A stretch of 64,000 bases of DNA. Origin: Siphlonurus alternatus (Eukaryota > Arthropoda > Insecta > Ephemeroptera > Siphlonuridae). Positions within the stretch are counted from its first letter, which is position 1. Each line of letters starts with the position of its first letter. Positions 35,994 through 47,745 of the stretch are shown here, piece after piece. The position numbers were made by a program, and so were the translations under genes. The notes under the pieces were generated by a model that saw only the letters and a list, made by a program, of their open reading frames with translations, ran no database searches and was not told the origin of the DNA. The stretch spans positions 47,008,317 to 47,072,316 of the forward strand of contig OX463781.1 of the NCBI GenBank assembly GCA_949825025.1. The letters are read 5' to 3'.

Positions 35994-36507
35994 TTAAGAA
36001 TTAAGAATAATGTCCTCTGTTTTACCCTGATGAATAAATAATGAATAATAACGAAAACATTTTTTTTTTCAATAATATAAATACTGCAATATTTTCACAA
36101 AATAGCTCTTATATATACAAAAATAGCTATAATAATTAATAATTAATTAAAATCGTCAAACAAAATCTATATTAACGTTACAGCACTCTGATTTTCTATA
36201 AGGACGTGTCAGCCTATATTATTACGAATCAAATTTTTTCACAGAAAAATATTGTATTTTAATAAGTTACGTTTTTATTAATTTCATCATAGTATTGTTA
36301 TATAGTGCTGTTACGCAGGCATATTATAGCCATCAGGAACTATAATTTTATTATCTTATGCATTATAATATAATAAAATAGATAATGCATTCAATGAAAA
36401 ATCCAGACAATTTAATGAAACAATATAATTATGCACTTCAAATTAATTTAATGTCAAATTCACTTATCGATTAAACGTTTTATTCTATGTTAAACCGAGG
36501 GCAGGCA

Positions 36508-36782
36508 TACACTAAATTTTTAGATGCTGAATTGGTTTCAGTACTTTATGTCAGTACAAAATTGCTCCAGTTTCGTCTTACATCCAGCACTTTTGACCCA
36601 TAAAACACTTAATCCAAGTACAAATTTGGTACTGAAAAAAGAGAGTCAATTTTTCATACTTTTTTTTACTCTTTTTTTTCAGTACCAAATTTATACTTGG
36701 AATAAGTGTTTTATAGGTCAAAAATGCTGGATGTAAGACGAAACTGGAGAAATTTTGTACTGACTGGAGCACATAAAGAACT
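36508..36782. mobile_element. Foldback element, CACTAAATTTTTAGATGCTG family, copy 1 (right end lost)
   Basis: Left tip TACACTAAATTTTTAGATGC, inner blocks CTTACATCCAGCACTTTTGA, CAAGTACAAATTTGGTACTG and their complements. The right arm stops within GTACTGACTGGAGC, so its outer ~40 nt are absent. A near copy lies about 550 bp away at 37327. Confidence 0.7.
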
Positions 36783-37326
36783 TCATCTACTAGTAAATTG
36801 TGTACAGCTTGCTTGAAACTTTTTATAGTTACAGAAATATTTCAACGTTTATATGAGTGAAAATTTCTCATGGTGTTATTATATAGTAGGGATGTAAAAT
36901 ACGTTCAAAATTAGATTAAAATCATATGATATCATAAATATAAATTTTATTCATGCAATGTTAATTTCACCACACAAATATTTTTATAGCAGGGAAATTA
37001 ATTTAAATGGAGATAATAATAAATATAATATAGTAATAATAATTTTAATAAAATGGACTTTATTTAGTAAACGTTGTAGTCATTCAAGTTTGTATTTATC
37101 AAGTAAACGTAAAAATCATATAAATATAATAGGATAATTAATTACATAAATATCAATAATAAAAATAATATATAAAATAAATTGAGACTTAATGCAATTG
37201 AAAAATGTATAAACATAATAATTAATAAATATAATTAAAGATAAATTACAAAATATCAAAATAATATACTCGTTCATTTCAATTTCGTTACTTAAATATA
37301 TTTATTTTATAAAACTAACAAACAAA

Positions 37327-37647
37327 TCACACTAAATTTTTAGATGCTGAATTGGTTTTCAGTACTTTTTGTCAGTACAAAATTGCTCCAGTCAGTACAA
37401 AATTTTCTAGTTTCGTCTTACATCCAGCACTTTTTACCTATAAAACACTTATTCCAAGTACAAATTTGGTACTGAAAAAAGAGAGTCAAAAAAAGTACAA
37501 AATATTGACTCTCTTTTTTCAGTACCAAATTTGTACTTGGATTAAGTGTTTCATAGGTCAAAAGTGCTGGATGTAAGACGAAATTGGAACAATTTTGTAC
37601 TGACATAAAGTACTGAAACCAATTCAGCATCTAAAAATTTAGTGTGA
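37327..37647. mobile_element. Foldback element, CACTAAATTTTTAGATGCTG family, copy 2 (intact)
   Basis: 321 bp, TCACACTAAATTTTTAGATG ... CATCTAAAAATTTAGTGTGA, with arms matching nearly base for base; part of the left arm (CAGTACAAAATT) is doubled. No open frame longer than chance. Confidence 0.75.
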
Positions 37648-38252
37648 TGAAGTTACGCATTTTGATGATAACGCGTTGCCATAACAACAAGCCGTAAGTT
37701 ATTTTTACCCTCCTGCTGATGATTATTTATAATAATACATAAGACACGATGCCATTGACCCTGCCCTGGGGTGCGTGCCGAGGTCATTGATTATTTGGTG
37801 CACGGAGCGAGGGGTGAATGACCCCACACAAAACAGGTGTAACAAAATCACCCCCGTCGTGCGTGTGTCACCGCTCACAGCAAATATATATTTTGACGAT
37901 GATTCAATTGAGTTGATAGGGAGGAAATTAAGTGTCCGCCATTTAATAGTTATTAATCTTCATCAATCTTATATAAATATATTTTATGCAAGTAAATTTG
38001 AATTATTAATTAATTGAGATACTCTGTTTTCATTTCTAAAATGTTCTCTATATTTTTGAGTAAAAAAAAAGAATAATATATAGGAATTTATGTTGGAACG
38101 TTTAAAGTTGAGTTCTAAAATAGTTTTGTTTCAAATATTAATTCCTTATTTTCACAGTAATGTCAGCTACGCCCTTTCCCCCTTGTATATTAATTCAGGC
38201 AAAATTTACTTATTGTATTTACTATGATTAACATATATTTATATAACTTATT

Positions 38253-38361
38253 GTCATCGCGGTGCGTATAAATCCAATTGTAAGCATGTCGAAAGAAAAG
38301 AGTGGACTTGGCCATTCTTTCGAACGATTATAATTGGATTCATTTGATACACACCGATGAC
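38253..38361. repeat. Short foldback (109 bp)
   Basis: GTCATCGCGGTGCGTATAAA, TCCAATTGTAAGCATGTCGA pairs with TCGAACGATTATAATTGGAT, TTGATACACACCGATGAC, with a centre AAAAGAGTGGACTTGGCCAT. Probably a MITE remnant. Confidence 0.6.
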
Positions 38362-38417
38362 GGAAAAAGCAAATTCGAATTAATAATTAATAAAACATCA
38401 TCTGATAACATTTTGTA

Positions 38418-38475
38418 TTAATTTCTTTTTAAATTTTTATTTCGTATACGAAATAAAAATTTAAAAAGAAATTAA
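38418..38475. repeat. Perfect 58-bp palindrome without a spacer
   Basis: Centred on GTATAC (38444-38449). The left half TTAATTTCTTTTTAAATTTT continues as TATTTCGTA and the right half is its exact reverse complement. It can extrude as a 29-bp cruciform. Nothing nearby explains it. Confidence 0.9.
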
Positions 38476-38817
38476 AGCATTTGAAAATAACTTAACTGTA
38501 TTCTTGGCAGCGGCACTACCTATAACCTATAACCAGTAGTCTGTACTGAATTTTAATAAAAAAAAAAACATAAGTTAAAGAATCTTACAAGTTATAACAT
38601 TAGGAAATTGCTTACATAATTCACCAGGTGCAAATAAGAAGCCCGTATTAGTGACGATGTATACTAACGCATTACATCACATGACAGCTGCATGGTGGCC
38701 TTCAGCACGATCCTGTTTACATGAAACATTAAACAATAATTATATCAAGAACGTGCTAATATAATAACTATAATAAGAAGCTAATTATGATTACTATAAA
38801 TTATGATAAATAATTTC

Positions 38818-38972
38818 TCAAAAACGACCAACTCGTTTTATCGCGAGCCGAGATGGTCGCTTTTGCACTCTATGGGTTTCCACTTTCCAGGAATACATTT
38901 TTTTATACCTAGAAACCCATAGTGCAAAATCGACCATCTCGGCTTGCGATAAAACGATTTAGTCGTTTTTGA
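38818..38972. repeat. Foldback (155 bp), CAAAAACGAC tips
   Basis: TCAAAAACGACCAACTCGTT, ATCGCGAGCCGAGATGGTCG, TTTTGCACTCTATGGGTTTC pairs with GAAACCCATAGTGCAAAATC, GACCATCTCGGCTTGCGATA, AGTCGTTTTTGA. Unusually CpG-rich for the region, so it may be fairly young. Confidence 0.7.
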
Positions 38973-39519
38973 CGGAACCGATGCCAAATTTTAATTAATT
39001 TATTTATTTTTTTATTTAAGAATAGAAAAGATTTAATAAACTTATAATTTTAGAAGAATATAATACTCCACTATATATAAAATTTTACATTACCTGTCTT
39101 AACAATAACACGAAAACATCTCCTGTTAGTTATATACAGGTGGCTCTAACACCTTATTGCCTACATAACATGCTGAATGATCAAAAATTAAAGAGATCGA
39201 GAAGAGGTATAAATATTTATACTAAACTTACCCCCTGCCTCCCGAATGAATTATGGTTTAGAGAACACTAATTTCTTCTCTGTGGGTCTCCTTTTTTTCC
39301 ACCCACTTCTTATATATGGCACCTCCACCCTCTTTTGATTAAAAATACATCCCCAAAAAAATTGAGATATGCATTATATTATTTGTGATTCTATCACTGA
39401 TCCACAATGATGAAGTTATGGCTTGATTGACTACGATTTGCAATAAGAAATTGTTACTATACTATATATAATAGACATTCCTTGGATGATGTATCAATTT
39501 TGTTTCATCTCTTCACTTG

Positions 39520-39730
39520 CACCAAAACATCGATGCAGCACACAGACAACTGGGATCACCACCGGAGTACCAGAAGTTCAATGAACCGGTGGAGAAACGC
39601 GGAAGTCGGGGAATCGCTGGAGAACAAGAGGATTGTGTCACCTCCCCTCCATGATCACAACAATGGTACAGGAAACTTCGGAAACTTTGATCCATCTTCT
39701 CTATTTCACGTGCGCCAGCTTATAAACCTT
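39520..39730 (+). other. Possible coding exon, unidentified
   Basis: The plus-strand frame runs MQHTDNWDHHRSTRSSMNRW, then RNAEVGESLENKRIVSPP and LHDHNNGTGNFGNFD. Third codon positions are clearly GC-richer than first positions, as in the two real genes here, but the flanking splice sites are weak (ATGCAG| and AATG|GTACAG). No family recognised. Confidence 0.3.
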
Positions 39731-39990
39731 AGCTGTAATAAATCATGAAACATAATTGGTACTCATGTATAATAATAATTGTTATATTAAAGGAAGATTA
39801 TATTGTATTGTTTTGCGTTTTAACAAAATATCTATAAAAAAATAAATAGCAATATATAGAGAACTATTGGACTTGAATCTATAATATGATGAATTCCCTT
39901 TTAATTATGTCTTAACTTATTAAAATTATGATTTAGTACTATGACGTCATTTTGAAAATTCAAATTACATGACTCGAAAATCTCTATATA

Positions 39991-40035
39991 TATCCAAATA
40001 TGCAATAAAAAAAAATCCTGAAAGTTGGTCATTGC
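39991..40035. mobile_element. Solitary foldback tip next to a (TTTA)n array
   Basis: TATCCAAATATGCAATAAAA then TCCTGAAAGTTGGTCATTG resembles the tip at 9134-9180. The microsatellite begins about 30 nt further on. Confidence 0.45.
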
Positions 40036-40065
40036 CACGAATTCCATATGGAGAAACGCAGTGTG

Positions 40066-40066
40066 G

Positions 40067-40165
<99 letters not shown>

Positions 40166-40168
40166 TTT
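40066..40168 (+). repeat. (TTTA)n microsatellite
   Basis: About 100 bp of pure TTTA units; the open frames through it (repeated Leu-Phe-Ile-Tyr) are artefacts. Confidence 0.95.
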
Positions 40169-40614
40169 CTCATGTGGCTGTACATAATACAACATAGAGA
40201 CAAAAACACATAAAAAATACCTTAAAAATTAAACATGAAATTTTAATTTTGAGGGGATGAATAAATTGAGTGCTTTTCTAACCTTAATTTGCATATCAGC
40301 ATCGTTTTTTTTTTTTTTTTTCTCTTGAATCGAGCTGTAGGTCCAGATTATTGGATGATGATGGAAGTGTTAAATTTAATGCTAATCGAAAGTGCAATTA
40401 CATTTTTTTAACACCATGCGCATATATAAGATATACTGTTAAATATTTTGTATGTATTAAGTATTAGAAATATTTATTTAATTAATACAATTTAACTATA
40501 TAGGAATAGAGTACATGTTGAATTGCACTTGCATGCACTATTATACGTATGCTACCTCTGATAGTATATTATATATAAAATTTCAATATAAATTAAACAA
40601 AACGAACAATTTGT

Positions 40615-41048
40615 CATAAGAGGTTGAGCTTGCCGTAATGCATTGACCGGTATATACTCTTTACATCACCGAAGTCATGCGTGCCGTGGTAAAAGTGCTT
40701 GGATGGATGACTGTTTCAAGTAAAAATTACCTGTGGTAAATTCATCTCGCTTCCCAGTCCAGGGCAGTCTGCAGGAGCTAGACTGCCCTGCCCAGTCTCA
40801 CCCAGTGCAGTGATGCACTTTTTTTTGTGTGTGGCTCCCAGCTAGGCTTTGAATATACTTATTTGGTCTATTGATAAAAAGTAGAGGTGACCGTCGGCCC
40901 TGACTGAAGTTTTCCATGGTTCCCTCAGCCTCACCTCAGTGAATGCTAGGACGCGTAACAGACCGTGGCCACCATCCTTTCCATCCCTTAATTATCCCAA
41001 CCCTTGAACCCTTACCTCGCCTAGCTCGAGCTCCAAGCAAAAAAAAGG
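40615..41048 (+). mobile_element. 5S rRNA-derived SINE, diverged copy 2
   Basis: Same order of parts as the 24.25 kb copy but with more substitutions: GCATTGACCGG, TCACCGAAGTCATGCGTG, GCTTGGATGGATGAC; the body with CCCAGTGCAGTGATGCACTT; the central domain CCTGACTGAAGTTTTCCATG (from about 40899); and a terminal A run (about 41039-41046). It carries an extra inverted piece around 40756-40800 (CCAGTCCAGGGCAGTCT ... AGACTGCCCTGCCCAGTCT). It lies immediately upstream of the presumed tetraspanin promoter. Confidence 0.8.
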
Positions 41049-41159
41049 GGGCAGAGCTGCCGCTATAATATATATGATATTACAGTACACTCTTCATTAA
41101 GAATTAATAAGTTTTAAATTTTGTTATCCTTAATATCAAATTACAATCCTGCTAATAAC

Positions 41160-41456
41160 AACTTGTAGATGCCACTGATGCCAGCTCAGATTATGCCTGC
41201 GAGGGTCTCGTTTCCATGGTTACCAAAGACAAACAGAGCTGTACTGGGCGCATGCGCGACTCTCTGGCGGCGGGAAGTTGGGTGCAGCTGCAGTGAAAGT
41301 TAAAAGACTTTAGTTTGGATTCAACTTCGCGATCGAGCAAAGCTACATTGAGAAAGTTGTTATAGTGTTGTGCAGTGAGAATTATAAGCAGCGTGTGCTA
41401 ATAGATCAGCAGCCATTACCCCTTGGGTATATAACAGCAGTCGTATTTAAATATAG
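41160..41456 (+). promoter_or_regulatory. Candidate promoter and non-coding first exon of the tetraspanin gene
   Basis: A block clearly GC- and CpG-richer than its surroundings. It contains a perfect NRF1-type palindrome GCGCATGCGC (41248-41257), a GCGG/GCGGG stretch and several CAGCAG and CAGCTG motifs, and ends ATATAG|GTAAGT, a consensus donor at 41457. The next plus-strand coding start (52284) needs an upstream UTR exon, and nothing between fits better, so I link the two by inference. The first intron would be about 10.8 kb. Confidence 0.5.
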
Positions 41457-42200
41457 GTAAGTAAATTATTTAATATAATGTGAAGTAATAAAATAATAAT
41501 ATAGCGTCAATCAGTAGATGATTTAATGGTCTATTTTAAAATATCATGTATCACATGTATTTTTTTTTAAATAATATAAAGTGGAATAATAATTATGCAT
41601 TTTGAATTTCTTAATTTAAATTCATGCATTTTATATTTAAAAAAGTGACTCCAATCCAAGCATGCCTGGTGGATAAAAGTAAAACTTAATTTATTACTAA
41701 CGCAACAATAACCAGGTCTATATGGAAGGTTCGTTAGGCTCTAAATTAATGGTGTAAATATTAGATGATGAAAGATTAACTTTCTATAGTTATATTCCAG
41801 TGCGTGTGAAGTGTGATCTCCTAAAAAGCTAGTCAACCCCAAGTTAGAAGTTTTGGGTGAAAGTGCCAGCATATGCAGTTACATAAATTTAATTTGCATA
41901 CCGTCATGTCATGGTTACGTGAAAATGTTGCTGCATTTGTAAGAAATTCCTTAATTAAATCTAACTTGATTGATAACTTTTGCATACTCTAACATTACAT
42001 AAAATTATGAAATTTGACATAAACGCTTAAAAAGTTCCAACTATGCAAAATTAGTTGAAGTTGTATATATTTTTTAAAAAAAATATATATAGATAAAATT
42101 ATATATAGGTGCGCGAGTAACAACTTTTTGACTCCGATAAATTTGAAGTTCGCAATGTATACAAATATATTTTTCAATTTTTTCAATATCTAACCCTTAA

Positions 42201-42551
42201 GGTATAGAGATAACACGGATCAGCTGACCCAATGCTAAAAAAATCCCATTCATGAAAATTATGAAAAAAAATTGAAATGTTCTCCTCTACATCCCCTATC
42301 AGTACGTATAGCTAAAATATCAGGTATTCAAAAACGAGCTAGTTTCCGAGTTATTATTAATTAGTCAACTTTAAAAAATCATAACTCGAAAGCTAGCTCG
42401 TTTTTGTATACCTGATATTTTAGCAACTGATAGGGGATGTAGAGGAGAACATTTTAATTTTTTTTTTTTTTTTTTCATTTATGAAAATTATAATTTTCAT
42501 GAATAGGATTTTTTTAGCATTGGGGGTGAGCTGATCCGTATTATCTTTACT
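42201..42551. mobile_element. Foldback element, TTAA family B
   Basis: GGTATAGAGATAACACGGAT ... ATCCGTATTATCTTTACT with the same internal blocks as the 35.6 kb copy. TTAA remains on the left (42197-42200) and has decayed on the right. It lies in the presumed first intron of the tetraspanin. Confidence 0.75.
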
Positions 42552-43160
42552 TTATTATTAAAAAAATTAATAAATATCAATGTATTTCATGATATTAAAA
42601 TATGTACTCTGAAAATTAAAGCACAAAATCTTCAAAATCGAAAAATTAAAGCACAAAGCCTAACTTTTTTTCCTTGCAGACAATTCTCAATGCTGAATTG
42701 TAATTGGTAATTGTCCTTAATTCATTCTCGTTGCATGGAATCACGACTGCCAGATAATGCCAGATTTTGAAACAATATTGTTATACTTAATTCTGATAAG
42801 AACTATTTTTTTTTTACCTCAAAACATTAAAAGTAGCCTTTATTGAAAATTATTTTTTTCTGGTGATTTTGATTTTATTAAATTTCAATGCACAATATAA
42901 TTGTATATACCTGCAAAGTTGAAATTTATTATTTATATTAATTTGTAAAGTCCATCACGGAGCAAGAAAATTTTGGGGAGCAGATTATGCATACAGCATG
43001 GGTACTATAATTTGATAATTTACCACCATTAAATGATATTAGATCTTCTTTCCCTTAAAATTTCCCTCTTTGTTTCTCTGAGCTACAGTTTCTCTGAGCT
43101 ACAGTTTCAGAAAATCAGTCTTTTTCGTTAAGTTTGAGTTGCTCCAATATTATGAATATA

Positions 43161-43276
43161 CACTACGTTTATTATACTTGACGGTGTTTAATGCGTATTC
43201 GTTGACAACGGATAATGTTATTCTTATGAGGCGTCGTCAACGAATACGCATTAAACACCGTCATGTAAACGTAGTG
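43161..43276. repeat. Foldback (116 bp), CACTACGTTT tips
   Basis: Arm 1: CACTACGTTT, CTTGACGGTGTTTAATGCGT, ATTCGTTGAC; arm 2 is the complement (GTCAACGAATACGCATTAAA, CACCGTCATG, AAACGTAGTG). A 93-residue open frame through it is a by-product of the palindrome. Confidence 0.7.
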
Positions 43277-43600
43277 TTTAGTAAAATTAAATTAATTAAG
43301 CGCTGCAACCAAAATGCAATAAATGTAAATAAATATTATGCTTGTTTTCCTATCATAACGAATGTTAATATTTTAAATAATAGAAATTTAATAATTAATA
43401 TTGTATTGAAATATTTATAAGAGACACTCATAGAACATTAAGGAGCCAATCAGGGAAAATTCTCACAATGTGAGAGCGGCATAACCTCGGTAACACAAAG
43501 GATCTTGTCCTCGCTTATTCAGCCGAGAGTTACCTTGGTGGCTAATTTCTTGTTGATGAATGAAAAATTAAAACATACGAAATCTGAGCTCTAATATTAT

Positions 43601-43768
43601 ATATCGTCCCTTGTCCGGAATAATGGGGGCTATTTGATGCCTACTGTGATCTCGTTGCATGCAATAATGAGCTATCTGCTATTATACCAATTTACAGCGC
43701 GCTGCGCTAGCAAATAGCAAGTAACGAAATCGTGGTGAGCAGATAGCTCACCGGACGAGGGACGATAT
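43601..43768. mobile_element. MITE with ATATCGTCCCTTGTCCGG ends, copy 1
   Basis: Terminal inverted repeat ATATCGTCCCTTGTCCGG / CCGGACGAGGGACGATAT with inner AATAATG, GAGCTATCTGCT and its complement. Flanked by TATA-rich sequence, so a TA duplication is possible. Shares its ends with the 49.4 kb copy. Confidence 0.7.
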
Positions 43769-44230
43769 AGTATAGTCTCTTTCTTTAAGTTTTACAGGTA
43801 AAATTGTTTTGATTATTCAAATTACACGTATAATTTTTAATTTCTAAGACAGAACAAACGTGGTAAATCATCCTAAACTGTTGAAAGATATAGGAAATTT
43901 TCTTATGAGTGGTTTTAATTCTCACTATAAAAGTATATGTGTTATTATAATGCAAATATTGTCATTATTTTTTTTCTTTTTTACTGCAACATATTATTAT
44001 AGATTATGCATTTTATACATTACTATATTTACTGTACAGTTACATGCAACCTTAAAATAACATAAAAACATGATAAATACATTAATCCTAGGAAGTAGGC
44101 TACCCTCAACACGCAATAAGTTAAGGGCTTCTTTTATAAAAACATGAATTGCAACATCACTTTGGCTTAGTAAGATAAAAAAGAAATGTAAATTTTGTTA
44201 AGGTCAGATAATTATTTTTAGATTATGCAG

Positions 44231-44322
44231 GCTCTTATGACCCAGAGAGGGCGGTGAAGCGTGTTCTGGTTAGGGCTGATGTCATGCACACGCCAAGTCT
44301 GATTTACATACCCAAGAGATAA
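44231..44322 (+). other. Possible terminal exon, unidentified
   Basis: After TTTTTAGATTATGCAG the frame reads SYDPERAVKRVLVRADVMHT then PSLIYIPKR and stops with TAA at 44320. Composition is protein-like, but nothing upstream connects to it. Confidence 0.2.
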
Positions 44323-44329
44323 TAACACA

Positions 44330-47300
44330 AAGTTAAATATAGCATCTAGAGCACGAGACGATCGGGTTATTCAACCACGATAATGTATGCCGCAATTTTG
44401 ATGAAGTTAAAAAAAAAAAATGAAAATACGTCCTGGGCATAAAGGGGGTTGTTTTTAGGATTTGTCTTTTACTAACCTTATTGGAATCCAAAGTTCATAG
44501 GGAATATGAGTTTGTGTCTCCTGCACCCCTCACAAACCTTATACCCTCTTTACTCCGAAGGCTTATTTTATTATTATTATTATTATTATTATTTTTTTGA
44601 AAAATAACTCTTTGACTCTATTAAATTTTTTTACTGAATAAAAACCACTAACATAAAAAAAAAGTTAAAATTTGGAATAAATGTGTTAAAATGTAATCCA
44701 TGTATTCCAATTTTTAATTAAATTTAAGAACTGCACAACATTATTTCCTTTGGTTGCATTGCTTCATCTTGAAAATTTAACCTATATTGATCAAACTCTC
44801 GCATGTTCCGAACCAATCTAAGCAATAATAAATAGATGATTTCAATTAAAAATAACAAACTTTTATGTTCTCAAATTACATAATTGATAACCCTTTCATC
44901 AACTAATTACAATGATTAGTTTCCTGCTTTGATTTTCTCATCCTGTGTAGCTGTATATAGAAAGAAATAATTGCGGGCTATATAATATGGGAAATACGGA
45001 TATAAATAGTAAAAAAAAAAAAAAATAATAATGAGTTTACAGATTTTAGGATTTTTTTAAATTAATGAACAGAAGAATAAGAAGAACAAGAAGAATTGAA
45101 ATTGAACAAGAAATGATTAAAGATTTTTAATGTAACGCTTATAATAAAATACCTTAAGCTCCTGTATGGCATGTGAGATTAATCAAATTATAATAAAATT
45201 TATAAAAGCATTATAGCATTTAATGTTGAAAAGATTTGAAATAATTCTACACCATTAAACTTCTTTTCCCTGTTTTTTTTTTTTTTTTTTAAATCAAAAT
45301 TCTTTTAAAATCGTCACACTGTTGAGTTAAAGGAATTTATTCTTGTGAGAATTCATTTAAAAAAAGAATGGAAAAAGAAACTGTTAAATTAGTTAACAGC
45401 ATTGTGTTTTAATATGCTGAATAGAGCAATATAGGGCAAAAAAATTATAGTATGAGTCAGTGGGAAAATAAGTGAGTGTTACTTTTGATATACATACGTC
45501 ACTGTTAGATTTAGCATTGACAATAATATATATAACGTGATAACAAAGTTAGCATTGAAGGTCTTAATACAATAGTAAATAATGAATGTAAAAAGACCTC
45601 GATAGAGACACAAAATGTGACTACATCATGGGATACAACAATTGCGGTCCACATGGTGTTGTCATTACACTTCCTTATTACGATATACATTACATGGCAT
45701 TCTGGCTGCTGCACGAAAAAAATACAGAGGATGTAGATGAGAAAAAACACACATGAAAATAATACAAATTATAATTCGTGGAATCATTATATAGTTTTAA
45801 TTGATTACAGATTTATTTTTTCTCGGTAAAAAGAAAAAAAAAACGTGAAACATAAACTTGTAAAGTCTAATGTTATAATTACGTCCATAAGCTCACCATG
45901 CTATACACATTTTCATTAATTTGACTATACCAAAACCTGTATTAATTAGCTTCATTGTTTAAAAGGTTCACCCACAATGGTCGACCTTTTTCACCGTCTG
46001 CCATTCTAGCAAGTAATTTTCTCATTTATGTATGTGGCATTAATTATGAAATATTTTAATAAACACGACATCATACAAAAAGGTTGTGCACAAAATAAAC
46101 TAGCTCATGAGGATAAATAATATATAGCTAGAAAAGCTAATGAGACACGCTAGCATTTTGATAAACAACAAATGTTTTCTTTTTAAATTCATTTAAGAAA
46201 TACTAATAGTTAAATATTTTAGCAGCTCAATTGAAAATTGTATTTTAAAAAGGAAAATTAAAGTTGTTACCATTTTTTTTAACGTAGAGAGTAATCTTTT
46301 TCTGCGTGTAAAATAAAAAAAAAAAAAAAATTGAGTTTAATTTGCTCAAAATTAATTTCAGTTGAATATAGTGGATGATATATTTTTTTTTTTTTAATAT
46401 TTGTTTGAGTGTGATTATATGGCTGTAAGTGAGTTGCCTATATATAGTTTCAAAACCGGCATTTTCGGTAAGGGTCATTTTTCTAGTAAAAATATAAAAT
46501 TATGATTTTAGTTGAAACTGCAAATTGACGGTTTTGAAACTAGAGATCTCAAATATTAATCAAGATACAAATGGGATATTGGAATAAGAATTGTCTACGA
46601 ATGTTAACTAAAACCTGAAAGTTTTATCGCAGCAACAACAAAAGAGTTTTCTTATGAATTATTCTCCGTCAACAAAGTCCCATAAGTTGAAACTAGCGCA
46701 AGAGAAAGCGAAATCATACACAAAAGAAAAGAAAATACAAACACTTTATTATATGAATGTTACTTTTGTTTAAATAAATATTTTAATGTTAGGGCAGCTA
46801 TTGCTCAATATTTTACGATAATAAACTGAAAACATTTCCATAAAATAAAGGACAAAATAATTATTAGTTTGCTAAAAAATTCAACAAATCGGTGCAGATT
46901 TTGATTAATTATTTTTTGTGTGTAGAAAAGATGCTGTTTACTAAACGCTACACATGAGCAGTGAACAGTCCCTATTTACAACAATCCTAATCTTAAATGC
47001 TGAATATCTTGAAAATTTCAACGATTTAGGTCTAAATAAAGGTCTAATTTTTTTATGAAAAATAATTTCACTGTCAGGAAGGTTTGTTACAATTTACCAT
47101 CTCTACTAAGTCTATTTTTCTTACCACATTAATCCTTAAAATATTTTTTACACCAACTATAACTGGAACACATCAACAATATGTATAAAAATAGAACACA
47201 CATAAAATATTTGTTTTGTGTTTCGTCCTACGAGTTTAAGGTGATAATTAAAGAATTAAAAAATATATTTTGTTTGAAATTAAAGAACTCTCGCATGCCT

Positions 47301-47424
47301 CCGATGATTCAAATTAATTTCATGGGAATCAACATAATCTCGTCGATCCTCAAGCCTTACTATGAAAACGACAAACGCTCTAATTTGGAAAATAAATTTT
47401 ATCATTTATAGGTGTCCAGAAGTG
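44330..47424. other. AT-rich DNA, presumed tetraspanin first intron
   Basis: Homopolymers and a short (ATT)n run (44567-44593). No gene or foldback recognised. Confidence 0.5.
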
Positions 47425-47745
47425 AGGGTGTATTATTGACCTCAAATTTTTTTATTACAGAAATGGATAGAGCGTGCAAAGTTATGGTACCCTGATTTTT
47501 TTCAGATTTATTAGAGCCTGGGAACTATTTTTAAAAAATTATTGAAAGTTCTTTTTGTGACGTCACGCGGTGGCAAGTCCTATCTTTTTCTTAAGGAGCG
47601 GCGTCTCGTGACGTCACAAAAAGAACTTTCAATAAATTTTTAAAAATAGTTCCCGGGCTCTAAAAAATCTGAAAAAATCAGGATATCAAAACTTTGCACG
47701 CTCTATCCATTTCTGCAATAAAAAATTTTGAGGACAATACTCTAT
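47425..47745. mobile_element. CRE-bearing foldback element, second copy
   Basis: Very similar to the 33.6 kb copy, including the two TGACGTCA octamers (47558, 47609) and the AAGGAGCGGCGTCTCGTGAC centre, so both amplified recently from one source. It lies in the presumed first intron of the tetraspanin. Confidence 0.8.

Noticed and set aside
36524..37630. Four similar 64-74 residue frames on both strands
   Set aside because: They come from the arms of the two foldback copies; the similarity is due to the inverted repeats, not a gene family.
39969..40213. Open frames of repeated Leu-Phe-Ile-Tyr
   Set aside because: Produced by the (TTTA)n microsatellite; not a protein gene.
45511..45750. 79-residue hydrophobic minus-strand frame
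   Set aside because: Hydrophobicity follows from T-rich DNA; no motif or splice support.
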